Positions 17,481 to 24,942 of a stretch of 34,105 bases of DNA are shown here, piece after piece. Source of the stretch: an uncultured Saprospiraceae bacterium (GTDB lineage: Bacteria > Bacteroidota > Bacteroidia > Chitinophagales > Saprospiraceae). The translations under genes and the position numbers were made by a program. Every line of letters starts with the position of its first letter. The stretch's first letter is position 1. The notes under the pieces were generated by a model. That model had not been told where the DNA came from, ran no database searches, and worked only from the letters and a program-made list of their open reading frames with translations. Location of the stretch: the NCBI GenBank assembly GCA_938022935.1, contig CALIHL010000047.1, positions 1 through 34,105 of the forward strand, given 5' to 3'.

Positions 17481-17796
17481 TGTTAATTGGATAATGTGCT
17501 AATTAATTAATGTGCTAATGAAAAGAGAATTGGCAAATTTGAAAATTAGTGAATTAGTGAATTTTTTGAATGATTGTTTTTTTGAATGATTGAATGGTTT
17601 TATAAAAATGCTTCGTCTGAACATCTGTCGTCCGTCGCCCTCTTACAAATGAGAGAATGATAGAATGAGAGATTGTCTGAGAGATTGATTGAATGAAAGA
17701 ATCAACCTAATAGTGGTCGTCTAGAAAACCGTCGCCCACCTAACAATAGAGCAACTTAAACTTATTAAATCTCTTAAACGCATTAAACTCAACTAA
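17481..17796 (+). repeat. Intra-operon repeat island 3 (LolA-like to permease leader)
   Basis: A 316-bp spacer with no ORF or terminator. In transcript sense it contains GAATTAGTGAATTAGTG-like repeats (about 17490-17570), TTGAATGATTG repeats, a CTGTCGTCCGTCGCCCTC module (about 17628-17643), GTGGTCGTC...GAAAACCGTCGCC at 17712-17736, and AACAATAGAGCAA at 17742-17754. It is the counterpart of the islands in the hut operon, in the same orientation relative to transcription. Confidence 0.75.
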
Positions 17797-17940
17797 GTGT
17801 TAGTAAAACTTTCTTGGCAAGAACGAGTGCAGTTTATAACCTCGGTTATAAACCAAATGTCTGGGAGACATTTGACGAGTGAACCGCAACGCGGACTGGC
17901 AGACACATATATTAAAAAACTAAAAATTAAAAATTGTTAG
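17797..17940 (+). CDS. Leader ORF 1 (47 aa), permease-start mimic plus REP-like peptide
   Basis: A GTG start with an in-frame TAA immediately before it opens a 47-codon frame. It begins MLVKLSW, imitating the first residues of the permease downstream (MLVKLAW). It then reads QERVQFI and, through the triple-hairpin element, NQMSGRHLTSEPQRG, and ends in a lysine-rich tail. Its TAG stop (17938-17940) overlaps the TTG start of the permease (17934), so a terminating ribosome is placed on the permease start. There is no known family. It could be a coupling leader or simply a fossil of a duplicated gene start; the identical arrangement before the second permease favours function. Confidence 0.5.
   Translation: MLVKLSWQERVQFITSVINQMSGRHLTSEPQRGLADTYIKKLKIKNC
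17827..17901 (+). repeat. REP-like triple-hairpin element, copy A
   Basis: Three consecutive hairpins occur: GTTTATAAC-CTCG-GTTATAAAC (17832-17853), CAAATGTCT-GGG-AGACATTTG (17854-17874) and CCGC-AAC-GCGG (17884-17894). The arms of the first hairpin differ from copy B by paired changes that keep the stem. The second hairpin is identical to copy B, and copy C differs only by a G.T wobble. Confidence 0.85.
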
Positions 17941-19157
17941 TCAAACTCGCCTGGCGCAACATATGGCGTAACAAACGTCGCACCCTGCTCACCATAAGTG
18001 CAGTAGCATTCGCTGTATTCTTCTCATCATTCATGAACTCGTTTCAAAAAGGAGCCTGGGATCACATGATGAATAGTGTGGTCAACTCTTACTTTGGTTT
18101 TGGGCAAGTACATAAAGCAGGATATTTTGAAGAGCAAACCCTAAACAACGCTTTTGATCCTACAGAAGCGAAAAGCCAATTAGGGAATATCCCAGAAATA
18201 CGAGACGCAGTTGCAAGAGTAGAATCATTTGCACTGGCCTCTTATGATAAGTATACATCTGTCGCTTTTGTTATCGGCACTGAGCCTGGTAAAGAAGATA
18301 AGATGACGGAGTTAAGCACAAAAGTCTCTTCTGGTGCTTATCTCGTCGATAGCGAGAAAGCTATTCTAATTGGAAGTAAAATCGCTGAGAAGTTAAATAT
18401 TAATGTCAATGATACTTTAGTCTTATTAGGTCAGGGATATCGAGGTGTTAATGCCGCTGGCAAATTTGTCGTAAAGGGATTGCTGACCTTTCCTTCTCCT
18501 GAGTTAAACAAGACCATGATCTATATGCCACTTCAGACAGCTCATGATTTTTACGGCTCAGAAGGTATGGTCACAACGTTAGCATTAGATATTGATAATA
18601 AGGAGGAAGCTATTGTTGCTTTAGCTAATCTGAAGCAAAACTTGGATACATCTACCTACGAAGTATTGAACTGGGAAGAGATGCTACCGGAGCTACAACA
18701 AGCGAGAGAAGTAGATACAGGAGGTGCACAGGTTATGTTGTTCGTGTTATATCTAATCATAGCCTTTGTCTTACTGGGTACCATCTTGATGTTGACGAAG
18801 GAGCGGATGCATGAATTTGGGATATTGACTGCTATTGGCATGGATAAAAAGAAGTTGGCCTCAACAGTTTGGATGGAAATTTTGATCCTTGGCTTTGTTG
18901 GCTCTATGGTGGGCATCTTGCTTTCGGCTTGTATCGTATATTATTTTTATACAAACCCTCTTGATCTTTCTATCATGGGAGAAGATGCAGTCAAGACCTA
19001 TGAGAGCTTTGGTGTTGAACCCATCTTCCCTGCAGCTTTTCAATGGGATATCTTTTTTACACAAGCTATGATAGTAGCGATACTCACTTCCATTCTATCT
19101 ATGTATCCCATCATCAAGATTTTTAAACTAAACACTATCGCAGCGATGCGAGACTAA
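17934..19157 (+). CDS. ABC transporter permease, FtsX/MacB (LolC/E) type, first
   Basis: A 407-residue permease. Cytoplasmic LVKLAWRNIWRNKRRT precedes TM1 (about 17-37). A large periplasmic MacB-like domain (about 40-265) is followed by three C-terminal helices (about 268-290, 313-335, 370-395) and the ending KIFKLNTIAAMRD. The start is TTG at 17934: it is the only start that keeps the conserved N-terminal amphipathic motif, since the next Met is at residue 34. That TTG is overlapped by the stop of leader ORF 1. With the second permease and the ATPase it forms a type VII (mechanotransmission) ABC module, likely extracting or exporting a lipid-linked substrate. Confidence 0.92.
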   Translation: MLVKLAWRNIWRNKRRTLLTISAVAFAVFFSSFMNSFQKGAWDHMMNSVVNSYFGFGQVHKAGYFEEQTLNNAFDPTEAKSQLGNIPEIRDAVARVESFALASYDKYTSVAFVIGTEPGKEDKMTELSTKVSSGAYLVDSEKAILIGSKIAEKLNINVNDTLVLLGQGYRGVNAAGKFVVKGLLTFPSPELNKTMIYMPLQTAHDFYGSEGMVTTLALDIDNKEEAIVALANLKQNLDTSTYEVLNWEEMLPELQQAREVDTGGAQVMLFVLYLIIAFVLLGTILMLTKERMHEFGILTAIGMDKKKLASTVWMEILILGFVGSMVGILLSACIVYYFYTNPLDLSIMGEDAVKTYESFGVEPIFPAAFQWDIFFTQAMIVAILTSILSMYPIIKIFKLNTIAAMRD

Positions 19158-19167
19158 AGCGAGGGTA

Positions 19168-19395
19168 ATGATACTGAAACTAGCTTGGCGAAATATATGG
19201 AAAGAGCGAGTACAATTTATAAACTCGTTTATAAATCAAATGTCTGGGAGACATTTGACGAGCGAACCGCAACGCGGATGGGAAGCCAAATTTACAAACT
19301 TGTTTGAATACCAAATGTCTGGGGGACATTTGACGAGTGAACCGCAACGCGGATGGGAAATAAAAAGTATTATTAACTTAATTATTAGATCTTGA
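19168..19395 (+). CDS. Leader ORF 2 (75 aa), permease-start mimic plus two REP-like peptides
   Basis: An ATG start 10 bp after the first permease opens a 75-codon frame. MILKLAWRNIW copies the start of the following permease (MIFKLAWRNIW; 28 of the first 33 bases are identical). It then reads KERVQFI and two hairpin units encoding QMSGRHLTSEPQRG and QMSGGHLTSEPQRG. Its TGA (19393-19395) overlaps the TTG start of the second permease (19392-19394) as TTGA. The same layout occurs before the first permease. It is either a translational-coupling leader or a remnant left by element insertion; no known protein family is recognised. Confidence 0.5.
   Translation: MILKLAWRNIWKERVQFINSFINQMSGRHLTSEPQRGWEAKFTNLFEYQMSGGHLTSEPQRGWEIKSIINLIIRS
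19211..19284 (+). repeat. REP-like triple-hairpin element, copy B
   Basis: ATTTATAAAC-TC-GTTTATAAAT (19215-19236, perfect 10-bp stem), CAAATGTCT-GGG-AGACATTTG (19237-19257) and CCGC-AAC-GCGG (19267-19277). The order and spacing are the same as in copy A. Confidence 0.85.
19287..19359 (+). repeat. REP-like triple-hairpin element, copy C
   Basis: A tandem neighbour of copy B. The first stem is decayed (TTTACAAA...TTTG, about 19290-19309). The second is CAAATGTCT-GGG-GGACATTTG (19312-19332, one G.T pair) and the third is CCGC-AAC-GCGG (19342-19352). The reading frame through the unit is kept. Confidence 0.8.
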
Positions 19396-20606
19396 TTTTC
19401 AAACTAGCGTGGCGAAATATATGGCGCAGTAAAACCAGAAGCCTGGTCATCATGGCTGCCATCGTTATAGGTGTAGCTGCCACTATATTCATCATGGCTT
19501 TTATTGCAGGCCAGATGCAATCCTTCATTTCCAACACCATTAAGAACGAGATCTCCCATATCCAGATGCATCACCCAGAATACAAGGAAGAGTACAATGT
19601 ATCATTCACAATGAATGGCATACAAAGTAAACTTGACAAAATATCATCCTTAGAGAATGTCCAAGCTGTAGCCTCTAAGACAATTGCAAACGGTATCATC
19701 TCTTCTGCAAAAGCAAGTAGAGGCATTATGATAGCAGGTATCAACCCAGAACTTGAGAAGGCAGTCACACAGATGGATCAAAACGTCATCGAGGGAGAAT
19801 ATCTGAGTGCAGAAAAAAGAAATCCCATCTTAATCGGAAAGCGATTGGCTGACAAACTGAAAGTCGGAGTACGAAAGAAACTCGTTCTAAGGTTTCAAGA
19901 TAGAGATGGAGAGATTATCGATGCTGCATTTAGAATTGTTGGTATATATAAAACCAATAGAAACAACTTTGATGAAGGCACAGTCTTTGTCAGACAATCG
20001 GATCTCAACAAACTGCTTCAACTTGATGATGATGCACATAAGATTGCAGTTTTATTAAAAGATGAACAGGACATATTGCAAAGTAAAAAGAAGATCACAG
20101 GACTATCTTCTGGTCTCTTAGTCGAAACATATGAGGAGATTTCACCTGAGGTAAGATTGTTTAAGTCTCAGATAGACATCTCCGCCAAGTTCATCATGAC
20201 CATTATAATGCTAGCCCTCTTCTTTGGTATTATCAACACAATGCTCATGGCCGTATTAGAAAGATATCGAGAGTTGGGTATGTTGATGTCAGTGGGCATG
20301 AACAAAGTAAGGGTCTTCAGCATGATCGTATTGGAGACATTTCTGATCGGGTTGATCAGTGCTCCGATAGGTATGTTAGTTGGGTATATAGCCATCATAA
20401 TAACCGCACAAAATGGAATAGACCTTTCAGCATACTCTGAGGGAATGTCGGAGTTTGGCTTGGGCTCTATAGTCTACCCCTCGCTACAACCCGATGCATA
20501 TATACAAGTTGCTATTGCAGTTTTAATTACAACTATTCTTGCAGCTGCCTATCCAGCGTATAAAGCCATCAAACTAAAACCAGTAGAAGCCATTAGAAAA
20601 ATATAA
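19392..20606 (+). CDS. ABC transporter permease, FtsX/MacB (LolC/E) type, second
   Basis: A 404-residue permease with the same plan as the first: FKLAWRNIWRSKTR, TM1 (about 17-40), a periplasmic domain (about 42-265), three C-terminal helices and the ending YPAYKAIKLKPVEAIRKI, the typical C-terminal coupling segment. RYRELGMLMSVGMNKVRVF after TM2 is a standard FtsX-family loop. Translation begins at TTG (19392), which keeps the family N-terminus and overlaps the stop of leader ORF 2. It is separated by only 9 bp from the ATPase gene. It is the probable heterodimer partner of the first permease (LolC/LolE-like arrangement). Confidence 0.93.
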   Translation: MIFKLAWRNIWRSKTRSLVIMAAIVIGVAATIFIMAFIAGQMQSFISNTIKNEISHIQMHHPEYKEEYNVSFTMNGIQSKLDKISSLENVQAVASKTIANGIISSAKASRGIMIAGINPELEKAVTQMDQNVIEGEYLSAEKRNPILIGKRLADKLKVGVRKKLVLRFQDRDGEIIDAAFRIVGIYKTNRNNFDEGTVFVRQSDLNKLLQLDDDAHKIAVLLKDEQDILQSKKKITGLSSGLLVETYEEISPEVRLFKSQIDISAKFIMTIIMLALFFGIINTMLMAVLERYRELGMLMSVGMNKVRVFSMIVLETFLIGLISAPIGMLVGYIAIIITAQNGIDLSAYSEGMSEFGLGSIVYPSLQPDAYIQVAIAVLITTILAAAYPAYKAIKLKPVEAIRKI

Positions 20607-20615
20607 TCTTGAACT

Positions 20616-21302
20616 ATGTCAGTGATTAGCGCTCAACAGATAAAAAAAACTTACAACCCCAAGACCATCCCAGTCCATGCATTACGTGGTGTAGACCTCA
20701 ATATTGAAAAGAGAGAGTTCACAGCGATTGTCGGCCCTTCTGGATCAGGCAAGACTACCCTACTCAACATAATTGGTGGATTAGACAGACCTTCAGATGG
20801 CAGAATAGAAGTGGGTGGCAAAGACATCTCAACACTATCCGATAATCAGCTGATAGACTTTAGAAAAAAGTACATAGGCTTTGTGTTTCAGGCGTATAAC
20901 TTGATTCCAGTTTTTACAGCGAAAGAGAATATAGAGTTTGTCATGCTCTTACAAAAAAGATCAAAGGCAGAAAGAGACGCTCGTGTCGAAGAGCTACTCT
21001 CTGCCGTGGGTATGACAGAGAAGATAGACAAGCGGCCATCGGAACTCTCAGGAGGACAGCAGCAGAGAGTAGCTGTGGCAAGAGCACTCGCTTCTAAGCC
21101 TACCTTCATTCTAGCTGATGAGCCTACGGCCAACTTGGATTCTAAGTCTACAAGCGATCTTTTGGACATCATGGCCAATCTCAATCAAGAAGAGGAAGTA
21201 ACTTTCGTTTTCTCCACGCACGATCAGAGAGTGATTGATAGAGCCCGCAGAGTAATCACGCTCGATGATGGCGTTATCATCTCAGATGTCAACATAGATT
21301 AG
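20616..21302 (+). CDS. ABC transporter ATPase, LolD/MacB type
   Basis: A 228-residue nucleotide-binding subunit with all motifs: Walker A GPSGSGKTT (40-48), Q-loop Gln92 (FVFQAYNLIP), signature LSGGQQQRVAVARAL (144-158), Walker B FILADEP with Asp168-Glu169, D-loop ANLDSKS, and H-loop His202 (FSTHD). The FQAYNLIPVFTAKENI stretch is characteristic of the LolD/MacB/FtsE group. It powers the two permeases encoded just upstream. The spacing to the barrel gene downstream is 3 bp. Confidence 0.96.
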   Translation: MSVISAQQIKKTYNPKTIPVHALRGVDLNIEKREFTAIVGPSGSGKTTLLNIIGGLDRPSDGRIEVGGKDISTLSDNQLIDFRKKYIGFVFQAYNLIPVFTAKENIEFVMLLQKRSKAERDARVEELLSAVGMTEKIDKRPSELSGGQQQRVAVARALASKPTFILADEPTANLDSKSTSDLLDIMANLNQEEEVTFVFSTHDQRVIDRARRVITLDDGVIISDVNID

Positions 21303-21305
21303 GAC

Positions 21306-22451
21306 ATGAGACTATTGGTCATCATACTATTTTCAATTTCATCACTGACTTCCTATAGTCAGGAGGATGTGAAAAACTGGGACCTCACTGGATATGTCAA
21401 AAATCTACAAACGGTTTATAATTTAAATCTCTTCGGACAAAACGACCTTGTTCAAGACAACCTCTTACACAACAGACTTAACTTCAAGTATTACATCAAT
21501 AACAACTGGACTTTTAAGTCCGACTTGCGTAATAGGATATTCTATGGTAAGCGATCTATCTTTATCCAGGATTTTGATGAAGATGCTGGCAATGACTTCT
21601 TAGACCTTTCGGCAAATATCATCAATAGTGAAGGTTTGCTGATGCACTCTATGATCGATCGTTTATACTTTGAGTATGCATCTGGCGACTGGGAAGTAAG
21701 AATAGGTAGACAAAGAATCAACTGGGGCATCAATACAGTTTGGAATCCCAATGATATCTTCAATGCTTTCAACTTTGCAGACTTCGATTATGAAGAACGA
21801 CCAGGAAGCGATGCAATTAGAATAACACACTATACAGGACCTACATCAAGTGTTGAGTTGGCCATCAATGTGGCTGACTCTTTAGACGAAATGGTTGTTG
21901 GTGGCTTGTGGAAGTTCAACAAAGGCAATTACGATTTCCAAGTTCTCTCAGGATATTTTAAAAATGACTTTGTCATCGGAGGAGGCTGGGCTGGCAATAT
22001 CAAGAATGCCAGTATCAAAGGTGAATTTGCATATTTCGCACCACTTGTTGAGGGAAGGGACAGAGCCTTTTCTGGCACTTTGGCAGTCGACTATTCATTT
22101 AACAAAGGACTATATCTAAATGTTGGATTCTTGTACAATAGTACTGGTGTCTCGACTGGAGGATTAGAGAGCCTATTTACAAGTCAACTATCTGCTAAGA
22201 ATTTATATCCTTTTAAGTATGCCATATTTACGCAAGTGAATCAACCCATAACTCCTCTCTTAAGTGTGGGCATCGCAAACATCTATAGTCCAAGTGAAGC
22301 CAAAGCGCTCTTCTTTAATCCTACAATCACATATTCTATCTCGGACAATTGGGACCTTAATATGGTAGGACAACTGATGTTTAACAAAGGAGTAGAAAGC
22401 TACGAAAGCCCGATACAAGCTTTCTTTTTGCGGTTTCGATTTAGTTTTTAA
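21306..22451 (+). CDS. Outer-membrane beta-barrel protein (DUF1302-like) of the ABC operon
   Basis: A 381-residue protein with a signal peptide (hydrophobic residues 3-15, cleavage after about SYSQ). The mature part is rich in alternating aromatic/polar strands and ends FFLRFRFSF, a typical outer-membrane C-terminus. The segment VRIGRQRINWGINTVWNPNDIFN resembles the conserved strand of DUF1302/alginate-export-like barrels. As the last gene of the operon with a LolA-like carrier and a two-permease ABC module, it probably receives the cargo at the outer membrane. The family name is tentative; the barrel call is firm. Confidence 0.8.
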   Translation: MRLLVIILFSISSLTSYSQEDVKNWDLTGYVKNLQTVYNLNLFGQNDLVQDNLLHNRLNFKYYINNNWTFKSDLRNRIFYGKRSIFIQDFDEDAGNDFLDLSANIINSEGLLMHSMIDRLYFEYASGDWEVRIGRQRINWGINTVWNPNDIFNAFNFADFDYEERPGSDAIRITHYTGPTSSVELAINVADSLDEMVVGGLWKFNKGNYDFQVLSGYFKNDFVIGGGWAGNIKNASIKGEFAYFAPLVEGRDRAFSGTLAVDYSFNKGLYLNVGFLYNSTGVSTGGLESLFTSQLSAKNLYPFKYAIFTQVNQPITPLLSVGIANIYSPSEAKALFFNPTITYSISDNWDLNMVGQLMFNKGVESYESPIQAFFLRFRFSF

Positions 22452-22525
22452 TAAGGGAAAGCCGGAGGTTGTACTACAATGAAGATACGTTGAACGGACA
22501 GCCGCCCTTATGCTTCCCCTTATAA
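22449..22525. repeat. 77-bp element bounded by 14-bp imperfect inverted repeats
   Basis: TAATAAGGGAAAGC (22449-22462) and GCTTCCCCTTATAA (22512-22525) match in 12 of 14 positions. The left arm includes the barrel gene's stop codon. It could act as a stem-loop 3' end of the operon mRNA or be a small miniature element. There is no T-run. Confidence 0.45.
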
Positions 22526-22643
22526 CATTGATTATACAGCACACAATGTTGATACTAAGGTAAACCAATAATAACAAAATCCACCATAATCTAAAGTGTC
22601 TTCTAATTTTTCTTCATTTCTCGGCAATGTTTAAAAAGTAAAG

Positions 22644-22651
22644 TAAGTTTG
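22644..22651 (+). promoter_or_regulatory. -7 box upstream of the acyltransferase
   Basis: TAAGTTTG fits TAnnTTTG and ends 9 bp before the ATG at 22661, so the transcript would have a very short leader. No good -33 TTG was seen. Use of this box would exclude the TTG at 22649 as a start codon. Confidence 0.35.
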
Positions 22652-22660
22652 CGAAGCATC

Positions 22661-23401
22661 ATGATGTATATACTAGGAAGCATAAGAGTCGTATTAATCC
22701 TTGGTAATACGGCATTTCAGATATCACGATTAGTGATTGATGAATGGATCAATGGCAAAACTGAAGAAAGAAGTTTCAAACACAGAAGAAGGTGGGCGCG
22801 ATCATGTTGCTGGTTACTCGGCATAAAGATTGATGAGGTTATTGTGAGTCCCAATATACCTTATGGCCTGATCATTAGTAATCATCGGACCTTGTTAGAT
22901 CCAGTTATACAAGCAGCTTATCTTGACGCTTATATCATCGCTAAAGCAGAAGTAGGTGACTTACCCATCATCAGTTTGGGCGCTAAAAAAACAGGAATCA
23001 TATTTGTAAAAAGAGAAAAGATGAGAAGTCGTCTTGCAGCAAGAGACAAGACACAAGAGATACTTCTTTCTGGCGCTAACGTCTTGGTGTATGCCGAAGG
23101 CACAACTGGAACGAACCAAACAACTGACAGATTTAAAGTTGGAACTTTTGCAATTGCAGCAGAACATGATCTACCTATAATACCTGTTGCTATAGACTAT
23201 CCTTTAAAAAAAGACTATTGGTTTGAAAGCAGTATGACAAAGCAAATCTTTGGACAGATTGGTACTTGGTCTACACATGTCAAACTACGGATACTTCCTT
23301 CTACAAAAGGCACAGAGGCACAAGCACTAATGGAAGAAGTCAAAGGAACTATAGACAAAAACCTCCTTGAGATGCAAAAAGATTGGACTCAAATATTCTA
23401 A
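22661..23401 (+). CDS. 1-acyl-glycerol-3-phosphate acyltransferase-like protein (PlsC family)
   Basis: About 246 residues from the ATG at 22661 (an in-frame TTG at 22649 would add four). The acyltransferase HX4D box is NHRTLLDP (His and Asp at 79 and 84, counted from the TTG), and the glycerol-phosphate-binding box is VYAEGTT (EGTT 150-153). It has an N-terminal hydrophobic anchor and a KTGIIFVKRE strand typical of motif II. It is a probable inner-membrane enzyme acylating lysophosphatidate or a related acceptor. It stands alone, with convergent neighbours on the 3' side. Confidence 0.88.
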   Translation: MMYILGSIRVVLILGNTAFQISRLVIDEWINGKTEERSFKHRRRWARSCCWLLGIKIDEVIVSPNIPYGLIISNHRTLLDPVIQAAYLDAYIIAKAEVGDLPIISLGAKKTGIIFVKREKMRSRLAARDKTQEILLSGANVLVYAEGTTGTNQTTDRFKVGTFAIAAEHDLPIIPVAIDYPLKKDYWFESSMTKQIFGQIGTWSTHVKLRILPSTKGTEAQALMEEVKGTIDKNLLEMQKDWTQIF

Positions 23402-23421
23402 TTACCAATAACAATCAACAG

Positions 23422-24942
23422 TTAATCAAGGTGATACTTCGCCCCTACCCTAATCCCAACAAAATCACGAGCTACAGATAAAGCTTCAGATCCGACTAAA
23501 TAAGACTGTCTATTATATCTATATCGTGGACTAGCATATAGCTCTACACGATCTCCAACAAACGTCCCGATCTGTAAACCTGCTTCAATACTTAAACCTA
23601 TTCTTGGAGCAATAAAGTTGCCTACATTGTCATCATCCAATTGCACGAGTTGTTGATTGCTTCTTAGGTGCTGCCCTTTATGGTCTAATGAAAAATTAAA
23701 AGCTCCACCACCAACAGCACGTATCTGCCATGTTCCTTTTTGAAATACCGGATAACTTAATTGAAATGGAACACTTATCAACGATGACCTGTTAGCAACT
23801 GAAGTTGTTCGATCATAGACGCTTACTGCAGACACTGAATCAGCGACCCAAACTGTATTGCCATCATCATCAGTAAAAAAGTACGCCATAGGGTCATATA
23901 CTCTTATTATCTCAGTTACTCTTTGTGTAGTTTGGTATTGTGATTCTATTCGTTGATATTCTCCGCCTGCAGATATTTCTAATCCGTTGTTCATACTATA
24001 GCCAACCATCAAGCCTCCAGCAAAACTTGATAACGATTGATAACGATCATTCCAAAGACTTAAGTAATCAAGCTGATCCTCTGATCCAGACTGAAGAGAG
24101 ACATGATCTATAGGCAAGCTAAGGTTGCCATACACATCTACAAAAAAATGACCAGACCCTGCAACAGCTCTACCAGTCGTACTACAGACCAATTTATTCT
24201 TAGACAATTCGTCAAGTAAAGTTCTTTGACCATCCAAGTCTTTGATAGAATGTGTGGATAGCTCAGACAGATATAAATCTTGCTTTCTAAGAAAAGGTTC
24301 GCTTTCAACTTCCACTAAATTGTCCGCTTCTTGTTGGGCCAATGTCACAATTGGACTTTCGTCAGATGAGTGCTGACCTGTCATTTCTCCTTCAACTTCA
24401 CCATCTTTGGCTTGATGCTTATCAAGTCCTGCTATAGCACCTTTTGTTAGACCTCTACTTTCTCTACCGTTACCTTGAAGCTCTTTTCCCCTGCTATCGG
24501 AATTTCTTTGATTAGCTTTTTGAACTGCGTTTGGCTCCGAGCTAATTGGAAAGTTCTTTGCTCTATTTTTCTCTACCTTTTTAAGATCTATCTCATTATC
24601 TGCTTTTTCTAATATCGCTTCTATTCTCTCAGTGAGCTCTTCATTACTTTGTCCTTGGCTGTCTTGTTCTTTATCAATGTATAAAGTCTTGACTGTTGAT
24701 TCGTCAGAACCACCTCCTGCGGCGCCCTTATTATACTCTATCTCATCAACCGTCCATGCGATCATCAGACAGGATGTTAAAACAACACCGAAGAACATAA
24801 AGAATAAAAACCTACGGCTACTGCGATCAGGATTGATCTTACGCCATAAGCTCTCTTTATCTGAGACACTCACTTCAAACTCTTCGAAGTGGCTACTAAA
24901 CAAATTATCTATATCATGATCAGACTTTCTCATAGCTGTCAT
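23422..24942 (-). CDS. Anti-sigma-like membrane protein with periplasmic linker and C-terminal beta-barrel-like domain
   Basis: A 506-residue protein in three parts. First comes a cytoplasmic stretch (1-43) with a DNLFSSHFEEFE-type sequence usual at the start of Bacteroidota anti-sigma-like proteins. A single TM helix (44-64) follows, then a long polar, low-complexity linker (about 70-230). The last part (about 245-506) has strand-rich sequence and ends YASPRYRYNRQSYLVG...GIRVGAKYHLD, like an outer-membrane porin family domain. The gene overlaps the sigma gene by 23 bp. It probably binds and restrains that sigma factor, perhaps linking inner and outer membranes. No enzymatic motif is seen. 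Confidence 0.75.
   Translation of the reverse strand: MTAMRKSDHDIDNLFSSHFEEFEVSVSDKESLWRKINPDRSSRRFLFFMFFGVVLTSCLMIAWTVDEIEYNKGAAGGGSDESTVKTLYIDKEQDSQGQSNEELTERIEAILEKADNEIDLKKVEKNRAKNFPISSEPNAVQKANQRNSDSRGKELQGNGRESRGLTKGAIAGLDKHQAKDGEVEGEMTGQHSSDESPIVTLAQQEADNLVEVESEPFLRKQDLYLSELSTHSIKDLDGQRTLLDELSKNKLVCSTTGRAVAGSGHFFVDVYGNLSLPIDHVSLQSGSEDQLDYLSLWNDRYQSLSSFAGGLMVGYSMNNGLEISAGGEYQRIESQYQTTQRVTEIIRVYDPMAYFFTDDDGNTVWVADSVSAVSVYDRTTSVANRSSLISVPFQLSYPVFQKGTWQIRAVGGGAFNFSLDHKGQHLRSNQQLVQLDDDNVGNFIAPRIGLSIEAGLQIGTFVGDRVELYASPRYRYNRQSYLVGSEALSVARDFVGIRVGAKYHLD

Noticed and set aside
22649-22660. TTG start of the PlsC-like acyltransferase
   Set aside because: It overlaps a TAAGTTTG -7 box and adds only four residues; the ATG at 22661 (or 22664) is preferred.
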